Shown one piece after another: positions 35,339 through 44,038 of a stretch of DNA of 64,000 bases. Origin of the DNA: CBDFLD01 sp965249005. GTDB lineage: Bacteria > Acidobacteriota > UBA6911. The position numbers and the translations under genes were made by a program. The DNA lies in NCBI GenBank assembly GCA_965249005.1, contig CBDFLD010000019.1, positions 372,001-436,000 of the forward strand, read 5' to 3'. How positions within the stretch are numbered: position 1 is the stretch's first letter; the number at the start of each line of letters is the position of its first letter. The notes beneath the pieces were generated by a model. The model made no database searches and was not told where the DNA came from. It saw only the letters and a program-made list of their open reading frames with translations.

Positions 35339-35890
35339 ATGGCTTTTACCAGAATGGATCAACTGACGGCCGACATGGAAGACATCCAAATCATCGGCGA
35401 TGCCCTCATGAAACGTCAGGCGGCCATGCCGCAGGTCATCAAGGGGATGCTGCGACAGCTGGAATCGCAACTGGACGGGTTTCCGGTCGATCAGCTCGAA
35501 CACTCCGTCCAGACGGCCACGCGTGCCGAGCGGGCCGGCGCCACGGAAGAGATGATCGTCGCTTCGCTTTGCCACGACATCGGCAAAGCCGTATCGGACG
35601 CGAATCACGCGGCGATCAGCGCGGAGATCCTCCGGCCCTACATTTCGTCGGAGACTTTCGAAATCATCCGCACGCATCAAGATTTTCAAGGGAAGTACAT
35701 ATACGCATTCATGGGAAAGGATCCAAACGAGCGCGATCGGTACGCGGACCAGCCGTGGTATCGACTGGCTTGTCAGTTCTCCGATGCCTGGGATCAAACG
35801 GCTTTCGACCCAAATTACGAGAGTCTTCCGCTGGAACACTTTGAACCCATGATTGATCGAGTTTTCGCATCCCCTCGGAGCGATTCATAG
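35339..35890 (+). CDS. HD-domain protein, possible mixed-valent diiron oxygenase
   Basis: 183 residues. Candidate metal ligands are His55 (LEHS), His79-Asp80 (CHDIGK), His90, His113 (THQDF) and Asp149 (FSDAWDQ). This six-ligand spacing, with the tail D-A-W-D-Q-T-A-F-D-P-N-Y...PLEHFEPMIDRVF, resembles PhnZ and related oxygenases that split C-P or C-C bonds with a diiron centre, more than phosphodiesterase HD proteins. I start at ATG 35339, after AAGGAGCAGG; the earlier open frame overlaps the reductase gene. The oxygenase idea is inference from ligand pattern. Confidence 0.75.
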   Translation: MAFTRMDQLTADMEDIQIIGDALMKRQAAMPQVIKGMLRQLESQLDGFPVDQLEHSVQTATRAERAGATEEMIVASLCHDIGKAVSDANHAAISAEILRPYISSETFEIIRTHQDFQGKYIYAFMGKDPNERDRYADQPWYRLACQFSDAWDQTAFDPNYESLPLEHFEPMIDRVFASPRSDS

Positions 35891-35950
35891 CCATGGAACA
35901 ATTGAAAGCCATACGGCCTTATTTCAGAGACCCTGGCGGGATGTAAGTCA

Positions 35951-35969
35951 CTGCCGGAGAACCCGGCAG
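35951..35969. terminator. Hairpin after the HD gene
   Basis: A perfect 7-bp stem CTGCCGG/CCGGCAG with loop AGAAC lies 60 nt after the HD gene stop and 73 nt before the TonB receptor ATG. Only a short TTT follows, so termination is uncertain; it could mark the end of the 31732-35890 unit. Confidence 0.35.
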
Positions 35970-35975
35970 ATGAGT

Positions 35976-36004
35976 TTGTAACAAAAAGTAACGCCATCTC
36001 TAAC
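35976..36004 (+). promoter_or_regulatory. Possible promoter of the TonB receptor gene
   Basis: TTGTAA (35976-35981) and TCTAAC (35999-36004) are 17 nt apart, each matching four of six consensus bases, about 40 nt before the ATG at 36043. The place between a hairpin and a well-translated outer-membrane gene makes sense. The match is moderate. Confidence 0.3.
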
Positions 36005-36042
36005 TGATGGATGGCAGATCACGGAGTAAGGAGAGGACACAC

Positions 36043-39000
36043 ATGCGTAGACACAGTTTGTTTCTTCAACACAGTATAGCTTTGTTGATGCTCGTCGCGG
36101 CGGCGATGCTTTTCACTGCCAACGACAGTTCTGCACAAACGACCGGCGCCATTTACGGGACGGTAACCGATGCTTCGGGGGCAGCAGTTCCTGGAGCAGA
36201 CGTACTGGCGCAGAATGACGCAACCAACCTCAAGCGAGCTGCAATCACAGATGACCAGGGCGGCTACCGCTTGACGCTGTTGCCGGTAGGAATATACAGC
36301 GTGTCGGTAACGCTACAAGGTTTCGCGCCTTCGCGGCAGGATAATGTAGAGGTCCACGCGACGCAAGACGCGCACGTGAACCTGACCTTGCAAGTGGGGC
36401 AGGTGACCTCGCAGGTCATCGTCAGCGGGAGCATAACGCCGCAGGTGGATACGTCCACCAGCACTTTGGGCAAGGTCGTGGAGGAGCGACGTATCGTGGA
36501 CCTCCCTCTGAACGGACGAAACTTTCTGCAGCTTGGAACAATCCAGGCCGGGGTCGTCGCGGCTCCGGTGGGGATTCAAGCGACCGGGAGTGGGACCGAC
36601 AACACGCCAGGCGGAACATCCAATCAATTCTCGGTCAACGGGATGAAGATTACATCGAACAATCACCTGCTGGACGGGGCCAATAATGTGGAAGGGATGA
36701 CGGGCGCCGCAATGGTCGTGCCGTCACCGGACACGATTGAGGAATTTAGAATTCTGACCAACAACTACTCTGCCGAGTACGGTCGTGCCGGCGGCTCGAT
36801 CGTGACAGTGGTGACCAAAAGTGGCACGAATGCCTTTCATGGGTCGGCCTACGAGTTTCTTCGCAACGACGTCCTGGATGCGCGGAACTTCTTCTCGCCC
36901 GAAGTTCCGACCCTCAAGCAGAATCAGTTCGGCTTCACCGTCGGAGGGCCGATCGTCGCGGACAAAACGTTCTTTTTTGGTGGCTACGAAGGATTCCGCC
37001 AGCGCAAGGGACGCGCGACCAACGCATTGGTCCCATCGCTGAAGTTGCGCAATGGAGATTTCTCAGACTTGCCGGTAGCCAACCGGCCAAACCAACCGTT
37101 CAGTGGCGAGCGATGGGAAAACGACATCATTCCGCTGGCGTTTCACGATCCGGTTGCCCGCCAGGTACTCAATTTGTGGCCTTTGCCCAACCAGGGACCC
37201 GACAACTGGGTGTCCACGCCGGTTGGTTCCAATGACCGCGATCAGTTTGTCATCAAGATCGATCATTCCTTTGCGGATGGCAACAATACGCTGACCGGCC
37301 GTTACTTCTTGGATGAAGGAGATCTGGTACAACCCAACGGGCTGTTTGGGCAGAATCAGGGATTCATCGATGTCCCCGGATTCGCCTTCTCCGATTCCAA
37401 CCGATTCCAGAACTTCACGGTGGCCGATACTCATATCTTCGGGAACTCGGTGATCAACGAGTTTCGCTTCGCCTACGCCCGAGCAAGAATCGGCAGTGGG
37501 AAAGAGATTAGTACAATTAATAATCGGGATTTTGGCTTTACCTACCCCACGGCGGGCGAGGGAGGAGATTTTTTTCCGCCCCACGCCGTCGCTCCCTTCT
37601 CGGGCCTCGGCTTTCCCGTTCGTGGCAATGATCGGGTCAGTCGAACTCTCCAGTTTGCCAATAACGTCTCGATCAATAAAGGCCGTCACTCTTTGAAGTT
37701 CGGGGTGGACATTCGCCGTTACAATGTCTTCAGTGATTTCCCATCAACAAATCACGGTAACTTCAATTTCAATTTTGCGTTTGTCACCGGCAGCCCGTAT
37801 GGCGATTTTCTGCTCGGTCAGCCCAGCTTCTTTTTGCAGACTGCCGGGGCATCGGTGAAGGAACTGTTCAAAACCGATATGTACCTGTACTTTCATGATA
37901 CTTTTCGCATCAACTCGAGATTCACACTCAACTTCGGCTTGAGATACGAGCTAGCCCCCGGGTTTATGGAGAAAAACGACCTGCAGTTTACGGTCGTGCC
38001 AGGCGTCCAATCGACAGTGAGCCCGACCTTGCCTACGGGTTTGCTGCGCCCAGGCGATCCGGGCGTTGGTAGGCGGATCGTCGCCACCGATAAAAATAAC
38101 TTTGGACCTCGGGTTGGCCTGTCCTGGGATCTCACCGGTGACGGCAAGACGAGTCTGCGGGCCGGAGGTGGCATCTTCTACGATGACACGGCGTTGATTT
38201 CAAGTACCACGCTGCAAATGCCGCCGGAGATTCAAGCTTTCTATTTTGTTCTCGTGGCGTTTGACCCCACGACCACCTATGGCGCTCCGTTTGGCGGAAA
38301 TAGCCCGGTAGCGGGGGATCTGACACCACCACTCCCAATCATCGGTGGCTTACCTGTCACCACGCTTGATGTCGGTCTCAAGCTGGGGAGTGTTGGACAC
38401 TGGAATCTCACCTTGCAGCGGCAGCTGACTCCGGCGATGGCCGTCGAGGTGGCATACGTGGGCAACTCCGGATGGAATCTCAATAGCATGAACAACGACA
38501 ATCAATCTGTTTTCGGGCCGAATGTCACGCGCGCTACGGTCGGTGCGCGTCGGCCGTTGGGGGCAGCGCTTAGTGATACCTTCACGATCACCCATGGTTT
38601 CTCTTCCAGTTACCATGGCATGCAGACGACGCTGACTCAGCGGTTCAGTGAAGGACTAAGCTTCCAGGGTGCCTATACCTGGTCTAGTGCGATTGACAAC
38701 GCATCCACCTTTGGCACCTTCTTCAATATCCCCGGTCAGGCGCTCGACCCGGGACACGCAGCTGATTTATCGAATGATAAGGGATTGTCAGCCTTTCATT
38801 TGCGGCATCGTTTTGTCTTCAGTTACATCTACGAATTGCCATTCTTGAAGGATCAGCCGGGGGCACTCGGTCACATCCTCGGCGGTTGGCGGATAAACGG
38901 GATCACGTCAATGCAGACGGGTTCGCCGTTCACCATCCTTGACGCCTCTGATGCGTCATTCGATAATACCGGAGGGGACCGCCCGAATTTGGTCGGAGAT

Positions 39001-39333
39001 CCGAACAACGGGCCGAAGACCACAGCCGAGTGGTTCAGCAGATCCGCCTTCCAGAGCGTGCCCGAAGGCGATCGCCCGGTCATGCAGGGGACCGCGGGGC
39101 GAAACATCGTCCTCACCGATGGAATCGTCAATTTCGACTTCGGACTGACGAAGGTGTTCAGGCTTACCGAAACCACCAAGATCGAGTTTCGCTGGGAGGC
39201 GTTCAATTTGTTCAATCATGCGAACTTCGGTGTGCCGAAAAATAATTTACAAGACGGACCTGCCCTCGGCCAGATCTTGAACACCTCGACACCGGAGCGC
39301 ATCATGCAGTTCGCGTTGAAGTTCATCTTTTAG
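36043..39333 (+). CDS. TonB-dependent receptor with carboxypeptidase-regulatory-like domain (Oar-like)
   Basis: Outer-membrane active-transport barrel of 1096 residues. A signal peptide (MRRHSLFLQHS...SSAQ) is followed by a CarboxypepD_reg domain (about 33-115, GAIYGTVTDASGAAVPGA...GYRLTLLPVGIYSVSV). The plug carries VDLPLNGRNFLQLGTIQAG, and the long barrel ends in FALKFIF with a terminal Phe. This layout is a trademark of Acidobacteriota, which carry many copies. ATG 36043 follows AGGAGAGGAC; the frame opens at 36007. It lies among catabolic genes, so it probably brings the island's substrate across the outer membrane. Confidence 0.92.
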   Translation: MRRHSLFLQHSIALLMLVAAAMLFTANDSSAQTTGAIYGTVTDASGAAVPGADVLAQNDATNLKRAAITDDQGGYRLTLLPVGIYSVSVTLQGFAPSRQDNVEVHATQDAHVNLTLQVGQVTSQVIVSGSITPQVDTSTSTLGKVVEERRIVDLPLNGRNFLQLGTIQAGVVAAPVGIQATGSGTDNTPGGTSNQFSVNGMKITSNNHLLDGANNVEGMTGAAMVVPSPDTIEEFRILTNNYSAEYGRAGGSIVTVVTKSGTNAFHGSAYEFLRNDVLDARNFFSPEVPTLKQNQFGFTVGGPIVADKTFFFGGYEGFRQRKGRATNALVPSLKLRNGDFSDLPVANRPNQPFSGERWENDIIPLAFHDPVARQVLNLWPLPNQGPDNWVSTPVGSNDRDQFVIKIDHSFADGNNTLTGRYFLDEGDLVQPNGLFGQNQGFIDVPGFAFSDSNRFQNFTVADTHIFGNSVINEFRFAYARARIGSGKEISTINNRDFGFTYPTAGEGGDFFPPHAVAPFSGLGFPVRGNDRVSRTLQFANNVSINKGRHSLKFGVDIRRYNVFSDFPSTNHGNFNFNFAFVTGSPYGDFLLGQPSFFLQTAGASVKELFKTDMYLYFHDTFRINSRFTLNFGLRYELAPGFMEKNDLQFTVVPGVQSTVSPTLPTGLLRPGDPGVGRRIVATDKNNFGPRVGLSWDLTGDGKTSLRAGGGIFYDDTALISSTTLQMPPEIQAFYFVLVAFDPTTTYGAPFGGNSPVAGDLTPPLPIIGGLPVTTLDVGLKLGSVGHWNLTLQRQLTPAMAVEVAYVGNSGWNLNSMNNDNQSVFGPNVTRATVGARRPLGAALSDTFTITHGFSSSYHGMQTTLTQRFSEGLSFQGAYTWSSAIDNASTFGTFFNIPGQALDPGHAADLSNDKGLSAFHLRHRFVFSYIYELPFLKDQPGALGHILGGWRINGITSMQTGSPFTILDASDASFDNTGGDRPNLVGDPNNGPKTTAEWFSRSAFQSVPEGDRPVMQGTAGRNIVLTDGIVNFDFGLTKVFRLTETTKIEFRWEAFNLFNHANFGVPKNNLQDGPALGQILNTSTPERIMQFALKFIF

Positions 39334-39374
39334 TTGTTGTTCTGACCGCTGCCCTGGCGGCGGTCGGAACGGCT

Positions 39375-39434
39375 GAGCCGTAGGCTCGGGAAAAATCTTC
39401 AAGCAACCGGGGGATACGCTCCTCCGGTTGCTTG
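39375..39434 (+). terminator. Double hairpin after the TonB receptor
   Basis: GAGCC-GTA-GGCTC (39375-39387) is followed by an 11-bp perfect stem CAAGCAACCGG/CCGGTTGCTTG (39400-39410, 39424-39434). A third dyad GACCGC/GCGGTC lies just before them, from about 39343. Together they fill the 160-base spacer after the receptor gene. This looks like a terminator or an mRNA-stability block. Confidence 0.5.
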
Positions 39435-39499
39435 CCCATCACCATCCACGTCCCATCAAACCGATAGAAGTGTGACGGAATCCTCAGTAGGGGTTGACC

Positions 39500-40912
39500 G
39501 TGTCCGATGACTCAATCAGGACTACTCCATTCGTTCAGCGTTCGATTCTAGCGGGCCTGCTCTTTTTCTTTTTCGGGGGGCTCGCGCAGGCGCAAGATCG
39601 GGTAGTCGCGATCAAAGCTTCCCGCCTCATTGACGGAGTGCAGCCGACAGCAATTGAAAACGGTGTCGTCGTCGTGCGCGGCAACAAGATCGTAGCGGTC
39701 GGTCCCGCCAATACGGTCCAGATTCCAGCCAACGCAACCATCGTCGACTTGCCAGGCCACACGCTTTTGCCGGGCCTGATCGATAGCCACGACCATCCGA
39801 CCCTTCGAGCCGATTCATTGCAACTACAGCCGATGATCGATCAGCGCATGGATCCGGGCGGCAAGCAGATGGTGCGCGCAGTGCGCAATATGCGTATCAG
39901 TCTGCTGGGGGGAACGACGACCGTAAGGGTCACCGGGGAGAGCAGCGGAGTAGACTTCCAGCTGGGGAAGGCGATCCAGGACGGGCTGGTTCCTGGACCG
40001 CGCGTCATTGCGGCGGGCATGCCCATTGTGGCGACCAGCGGCGGAGCCGGCCCACTGTGGCCGACCGACGGCGTGGAGAGTATACGCAAGCGCATCCGAG
40101 AAAATGTCCTCGGGGGTGCACGATTCACGAAGATGTATTTGAGTGACACCTCGCCCACGACGACCATCCTCTCGAAGGAAGAGGCCTGTGCGGCGGTAGA
40201 CGAATCCCATCGGCTGGGCATCCCGATCACGTCGCACGTGGTGGGCAAATGGGGCGTTTCGATTCGTGTGGCGCTCGACTGTGGGGTCGACAGCTTCGAG
40301 CACGTGCGCCCCATCACGGACGAGATCATCGAAATGTTCGTCGAGCATGAATCGCACCTCAACATCACCCCCTTGATCTTCATCGCCGGCGGAATTCGGT
40401 GGAGCAAGGAGATGTGGTGGCGGCTCGATAACGAGATGACTAGCGTCGAGCAGTGGATCGACTTCAACCGCACTACGATTCAAGACGGCAGACGAAACAA
40501 TCCCCGAGGGGAGACCGAAGACCGCCCACAGGACGTGTTCGACATTTCGGGCGCGCAGAGCGTCGACTACACGCCGGGCATCAAGCCCTATCAGGCACAG
40601 TTGCTCAAGGCGCACCGGAGGGGGGTCCCGATAAGCCACGGCACCGATACGTTGCATGGGACGTTGCTTCTGAACATCGAGTTTCTGGTCGAAGGAGGGT
40701 TCACGCCGATGGAAGCCATTCAAGCCACCACACGCGTCGCCGCCGACGGGTTGGGACTGGGCATGGGGGACAAGATTGGGACTTTGGAGCCGGGCAAGCT
40801 AGCGGACATTATCAGTGTCGAAGGCAATCCGCTGGAGCAAATTCGGGATCTGGCCAAGGTGCGGTTCATCATGATCGACGGTCGACGCATCGACCCATTG
40901 AGTTTTCATTAG
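39500..40912 (+). CDS. Amidohydrolase, subfamily B, exported (copy 1)
   Basis: About 470 residues. A Sec signal peptide ends in LAQAQD, with no lipobox Cys. The barrel shows IDSHDHP (H-x-H), a candidate carboxylated Lys in FTKMYLSD, ITSHVVG, SFEHVRP and the final Asp in SHGTDTLHG, so the active site looks complete. It is closely related to the product at 44039; both share the phrase NMRIS/NMRVSLL, DTSPTTT, IKPYQAQLLKAHRRGVPIS-type text and the end DPLSFH/DHLSFH. The start is GTG 39500 with AGGGG six bases before it. Confidence 0.87.
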   Translation: MSDDSIRTTPFVQRSILAGLLFFFFGGLAQAQDRVVAIKASRLIDGVQPTAIENGVVVVRGNKIVAVGPANTVQIPANATIVDLPGHTLLPGLIDSHDHPTLRADSLQLQPMIDQRMDPGGKQMVRAVRNMRISLLGGTTTVRVTGESSGVDFQLGKAIQDGLVPGPRVIAAGMPIVATSGGAGPLWPTDGVESIRKRIRENVLGGARFTKMYLSDTSPTTTILSKEEACAAVDESHRLGIPITSHVVGKWGVSIRVALDCGVDSFEHVRPITDEIIEMFVEHESHLNITPLIFIAGGIRWSKEMWWRLDNEMTSVEQWIDFNRTTIQDGRRNNPRGETEDRPQDVFDISGAQSVDYTPGIKPYQAQLLKAHRRGVPISHGTDTLHGTLLLNIEFLVEGGFTPMEAIQATTRVAADGLGLGMGDKIGTLEPGKLADIISVEGNPLEQIRDLAKVRFIMIDGRRIDPLSFH

Positions 40913-40927
40913 AAAGCAGGAGGGAGC

Positions 40928-41746
40928 ATGTCGAGACGGATGTGGATTGGGTTTAACGTTTTGCTGTTGGCGCTCTGTGGGTTTGCTTGTCAGGGCGGGC
41001 AGGGTTTGCAGGCCGCCGGCACGCTCTATGTGGTCGAGCAAGAGGACATCGATCCGGCGCTCACCGGGCAGTACGAAAAGGGAGTCCAGCTGGCGATCGC
41101 CTCCATGCAGAAGGCCAAGCTGGGGCCGGAACTGAACTGGAGTGCGAGCCAGTACCAGAGCTCCTACTTCTACATCTTTCAGGTGGGTTCGCTGGCCGAG
41201 ATCGATCTCGATTCCCCTCAGATGCGGGCTCGAAACGCGCAGCTGGCCACAGCGATGGACGAGGCCACCTATGGCAAGTTTGCTTCGCTGACGACACCGG
41301 CGATCCGTGGCAATCACCTTTCGGTGTTGGAGCCTTTGCCTGAGTTCAGCTATCAGCCAGCGAATAGCGTCGTCAAAGATCCGAAGTACAACTATGTCGA
41401 AATTCTGCGCGTGCAGGCTGGGCACGTTGAACGGTTCCAGGAGGTGACGGCAGAGATCATCGGGGCGGTCAAGCAATCCGACTATCCGATGGGGTTCACC
41501 GCCTATCGCACGGTGATCGGCGACGGGAAGGTCTTTTTCGATCACGGGCGGACCTATTATTTCATCGCCCCATACGACAGCCGCTCTCAGTTCTATGAAG
41601 AGCATCCTTTTAGCGCGGCTTTGGAAAAAGCAGTGGGCAAAGCGCGTGGAAATCAACTGTACGCCGATCAATTGAAGTGCCTCGTCACTATGGAGTCGTA
41701 TGATTACCGGCTGCGCCCGGACATGGGCTATCAGGCAGCAAAGTAG
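40928..41746 (+). CDS. Lipoprotein-like member of an unrecognised paralogous family (copy 1)
   Basis: 272 residues; I do not recognise the family. The N-terminus ends in CGFACQGG, a lipobox-like Cys21. Two halves look alike: each starts with a strand (TLYVVEQEDIDP, NYVEILRVQAGHV), has a helix, then aromatic-rich strands. This suggests a tandem of ferredoxin-like alpha-beta-barrel (Dabb/NIPSNAP-like) units. The strongest mark is SQFYEEHPFSAALEKAVGK near the end. A leaderless relative lies at 48211, and both are followed by an NTF2-like gene. The start ATG 40928 has AGGAGGGA before it and lies 15 nt after the amidohydrolase stop. Confidence 0.7.
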   Translation: MSRRMWIGFNVLLLALCGFACQGGQGLQAAGTLYVVEQEDIDPALTGQYEKGVQLAIASMQKAKLGPELNWSASQYQSSYFYIFQVGSLAEIDLDSPQMRARNAQLATAMDEATYGKFASLTTPAIRGNHLSVLEPLPEFSYQPANSVVKDPKYNYVEILRVQAGHVERFQEVTAEIIGAVKQSDYPMGFTAYRTVIGDGKVFFDHGRTYYFIAPYDSRSQFYEEHPFSAALEKAVGKARGNQLYADQLKCLVTMESYDYRLRPDMGYQAAK

Positions 41747-42251
41747 TAGGCACCGGGACACGACGCGGTGGTGTGCGGTTTGGCTCGCGATCGCTATTGT
41801 TGCTTCAGCCGGGTCCGGCGGGACAGAGCGCTCGTTTGCTTCGAGTTCCGAAGAGGATGATCGGGAACTGAGAAGGCTGACTCGCCTATGGGGGAAGGCC
41901 AACAGAAGCGGCGATACTGCGGCGCTCAACGATATCCTGGCAGACGACTTCATCAACTACGATGGCGAAGGAGGATTCGGCAACAAGGCCGAGGCGATCG
42001 CGTCGGTATCACGCGTAAAACTCAACCCTTCTTCCCGCTCCGAGATCGTATCGGTGCGTGTTTACGGTTGTTCCGCAGTTGTTGCCACCCGGGGAGAGTC
42101 GCAGGGCACCTTTAAGGGCAAAGATGTGACCGGTCATTGGCTCCAGCTTGCCACCTGGGTCAAACGGGATGATCGGTGGCAGGCGGTTGCCGTCCTCTGG
42201 AACATCATCAAACCCGGGGCCTTCGGTAGAAACGGCAAAAACGGTAGATAG
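41700..42251 (+). CDS. NTF2-like (DUF4440-type) protein 2, exported
   Basis: 183 residues. The N-terminal 45 residues overlap the previous gene by 47 nt and contain a hydrophobic stretch (CAVWLAIAIVASAGSGG) that may be a signal peptide. The rest is a SnoaL_3/DUF4440 fold: LTRLWGKANRSGDTAALNDILADDFINYDGEG, then VYGCSAVVATRGESQGTFKG and WLQLATWVKRDDRWQAVAV. The overlap with the lipoprotein gene implies coupled translation. Role unknown; relatives act as small isomerases, dehydratases or binding proteins. Confidence 0.75.
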   Translation: MITGCARTWAIRQQSSRHRDTTRWCAVWLAIAIVASAGSGGTERSFASSSEEDDRELRRLTRLWGKANRSGDTAALNDILADDFINYDGEGGFGNKAEAIASVSRVKLNPSSRSEIVSVRVYGCSAVVATRGESQGTFKGKDVTGHWLQLATWVKRDDRWQAVAVLWNIIKPGAFGRNGKNGR

Positions 42252-42255
42252 CCAA

Positions 42256-44034
42256 ATGGACCCGCTCAGCCGACACACGAGAAGTCGAGACGCGGTTTCG
42301 AGCTATTGGGCTGACATTGTCAGGATCGTCACGATGATTACGACGGTCCCGATGGTCCCGATTTGCCTGCTGTTGCTACTTGGCGCTGGTCTCTCGGCTT
42401 CAGAGAGCGGGTCGTCGCATGAGGGGGATACTCAGGCTGAAGCTGGCCGTTCCGCCGGTCGGTCCGTCGTCCGGGGCGAACATGGGATGGTCGCTTCAAG
42501 TCAGCCGCTGGCGTCTCAGGTCGGCCTTCGTATCTTGCAGCGCGGCGGGAATGCGGTCGACGCCGCGATCGCGATGGCGGCGGTGCTCAACGTCACCGAG
42601 CCGATGATGACAGGTGTCGGCGGCGATGTGTTTGCGCTCCTCTACTGGGCCGAAACCGGGGAGGTGAAGGGACTCAACGCGAGTGGGCGTGCACCGCGTG
42701 CCTTGAAGCTCGATTTGTTTGCCGGGCGCGGTCTGAAGAAAATGCCGGAAACCGGGATGGAAAGCATTACCGTCCCGGGAGCTTTCGATGGATGGGTGGT
42801 TCTGCTCAAACAGCACGGCACGATGGGTTTGGCCGATCTGCTCTCGCCCGCCATCGAGTATGCCGATCACGGTTTCCCCGTGATGGAAAAGACGGCGAAG
42901 GATTGGGAACACGGTGTCGGCAAGCTGAAACACGATCCTGTGGCGGCGGCCAACTATCTCGTGGGCGGGCGGGCGCCCCGCGCCGGGGAAGTCTTCCGCC
43001 AGCCGAACCTCGCCGAGACATTTCGGCGGCTTGCGCGTGGCGGTCGCGAAGCCTTCTACCGCGGCGAGATTGCGCGCGCCATCGTCGACTACTGCCGGAA
43101 GGCGGACGGCTTTCTGTCGCTACGGGATCTAGCCGAGCACGAATCCGAGTGGATCGAGCCGATCCAGACCGACTACCGTGGCTATACCGTCTATCAGATT
43201 CCCCCCAGCACCCAAGGGCTGAGCGCGCTGCTGGCGCTCAATATTCTGGAAGGGTTCGACCTTCGGTCGTTGCGGGAGAAACCGGATCTCTACTACCACA
43301 CGATCCTGGAGGCGATCAAACTCTCCTTTGTCGATCGTGATACGTACATCGCGGATCCGGCCTTTGCTCGAGTTCCGGTAGCTCAGCTGCTCTCGAAAGA
43401 GTACGCGGCGCAGCGGCGCAAACTGATCCGGCCGAACAAGTCGATCGATCCCTCGACCGTCGAAGATGCTCTCAAGCGTGGGGACACGACCTACTTCACG
43501 GTGGTGGACAAACACCGCAATGCAGTTTCGTTTATCAACAGTTTGTCCGGGCTCTTTGGCTCCGGGATCGTGGCGGGAGAGACCGGGATCGTGTTGCAAA
43601 ACCGCGGCGCGGGTTTCTCGCTCGACCCTGAACATCCCAACCACCTCGAGCCGGGTAAGCGCCCTTTCCACACGCTCGTTCCGGCAATGGTCCTCAAAGA
43701 GGGGAAACTCTTTCTCTCGTTCGGTGTGATTGGCGGACTGATGCAGCCGCAGGCGCAGGTTCAGATACTTGTGAATCTGATCGATCTGGGCATGGGTTTG
43801 CAACAGGCGGTGGAGGCTCCGCGATGCATCTACTGGGGCGGTCGGAAGGTCCTGCTCGACGAAATGATGGGTGAGGTCGTTGAGCGCCTGAGCGAGCGAG
43901 GCCACCAACGGGTCGTAATTCCAGAACTGGACGGGTTCACCGGTGGTGCGCAGGCAATCATGGTCGACCCGATGCATGGCACCCTGATGGGCGCATCTGA
44001 TTCGCGCAGGGACGGTTTGGCGCTTGGGTATTGA
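42256..44034 (+). CDS. ggt: Gamma-glutamyltransferase
   Basis: Periplasmic N-terminal-nucleophile hydrolase of about 592 residues that cleaves or transfers gamma-glutamyl groups. A hydrophobic leader lies at about residues 26-48. GMVASSQPLASQVGLRILQRGGNAVDAAIAMA is the family opening. The self-cleavage site is KRGDTTYFTVVD with Thr411 as the expected nucleophile; NSLSGLFGSGI and PGKRPFHTLVPAMVLK complete the glutamate pocket. ATG 42256 is 4 nt after the NTF2 gene stop; ATG 42334, just before the hydrophobic segment, is another option. Among amidohydrolases it suggests a substrate with a gamma-glutamyl or similar amide bond, or glutathione-conjugate breakdown. Confidence 0.9.
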   Translation: MDPLSRHTRSRDAVSSYWADIVRIVTMITTVPMVPICLLLLLGAGLSASESGSSHEGDTQAEAGRSAGRSVVRGEHGMVASSQPLASQVGLRILQRGGNAVDAAIAMAAVLNVTEPMMTGVGGDVFALLYWAETGEVKGLNASGRAPRALKLDLFAGRGLKKMPETGMESITVPGAFDGWVVLLKQHGTMGLADLLSPAIEYADHGFPVMEKTAKDWEHGVGKLKHDPVAAANYLVGGRAPRAGEVFRQPNLAETFRRLARGGREAFYRGEIARAIVDYCRKADGFLSLRDLAEHESEWIEPIQTDYRGYTVYQIPPSTQGLSALLALNILEGFDLRSLREKPDLYYHTILEAIKLSFVDRDTYIADPAFARVPVAQLLSKEYAAQRRKLIRPNKSIDPSTVEDALKRGDTTYFTVVDKHRNAVSFINSLSGLFGSGIVAGETGIVLQNRGAGFSLDPEHPNHLEPGKRPFHTLVPAMVLKEGKLFLSFGVIGGLMQPQAQVQILVNLIDLGMGLQQAVEAPRCIYWGGRKVLLDEMMGEVVERLSERGHQRVVIPELDGFTGGAQAIMVDPMHGTLMGASDSRRDGLALGY

Positions 44035-44038
44035 TTTG

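Noticed and set aside
41700..41746. Frameshift between the lipoprotein and NTF2-like genes
   Set aside because: Both reading frames are intact with proper ends; the 47-nt overlap is a normal coupled-gene arrangement, though the exact NTF2 start is unsure.
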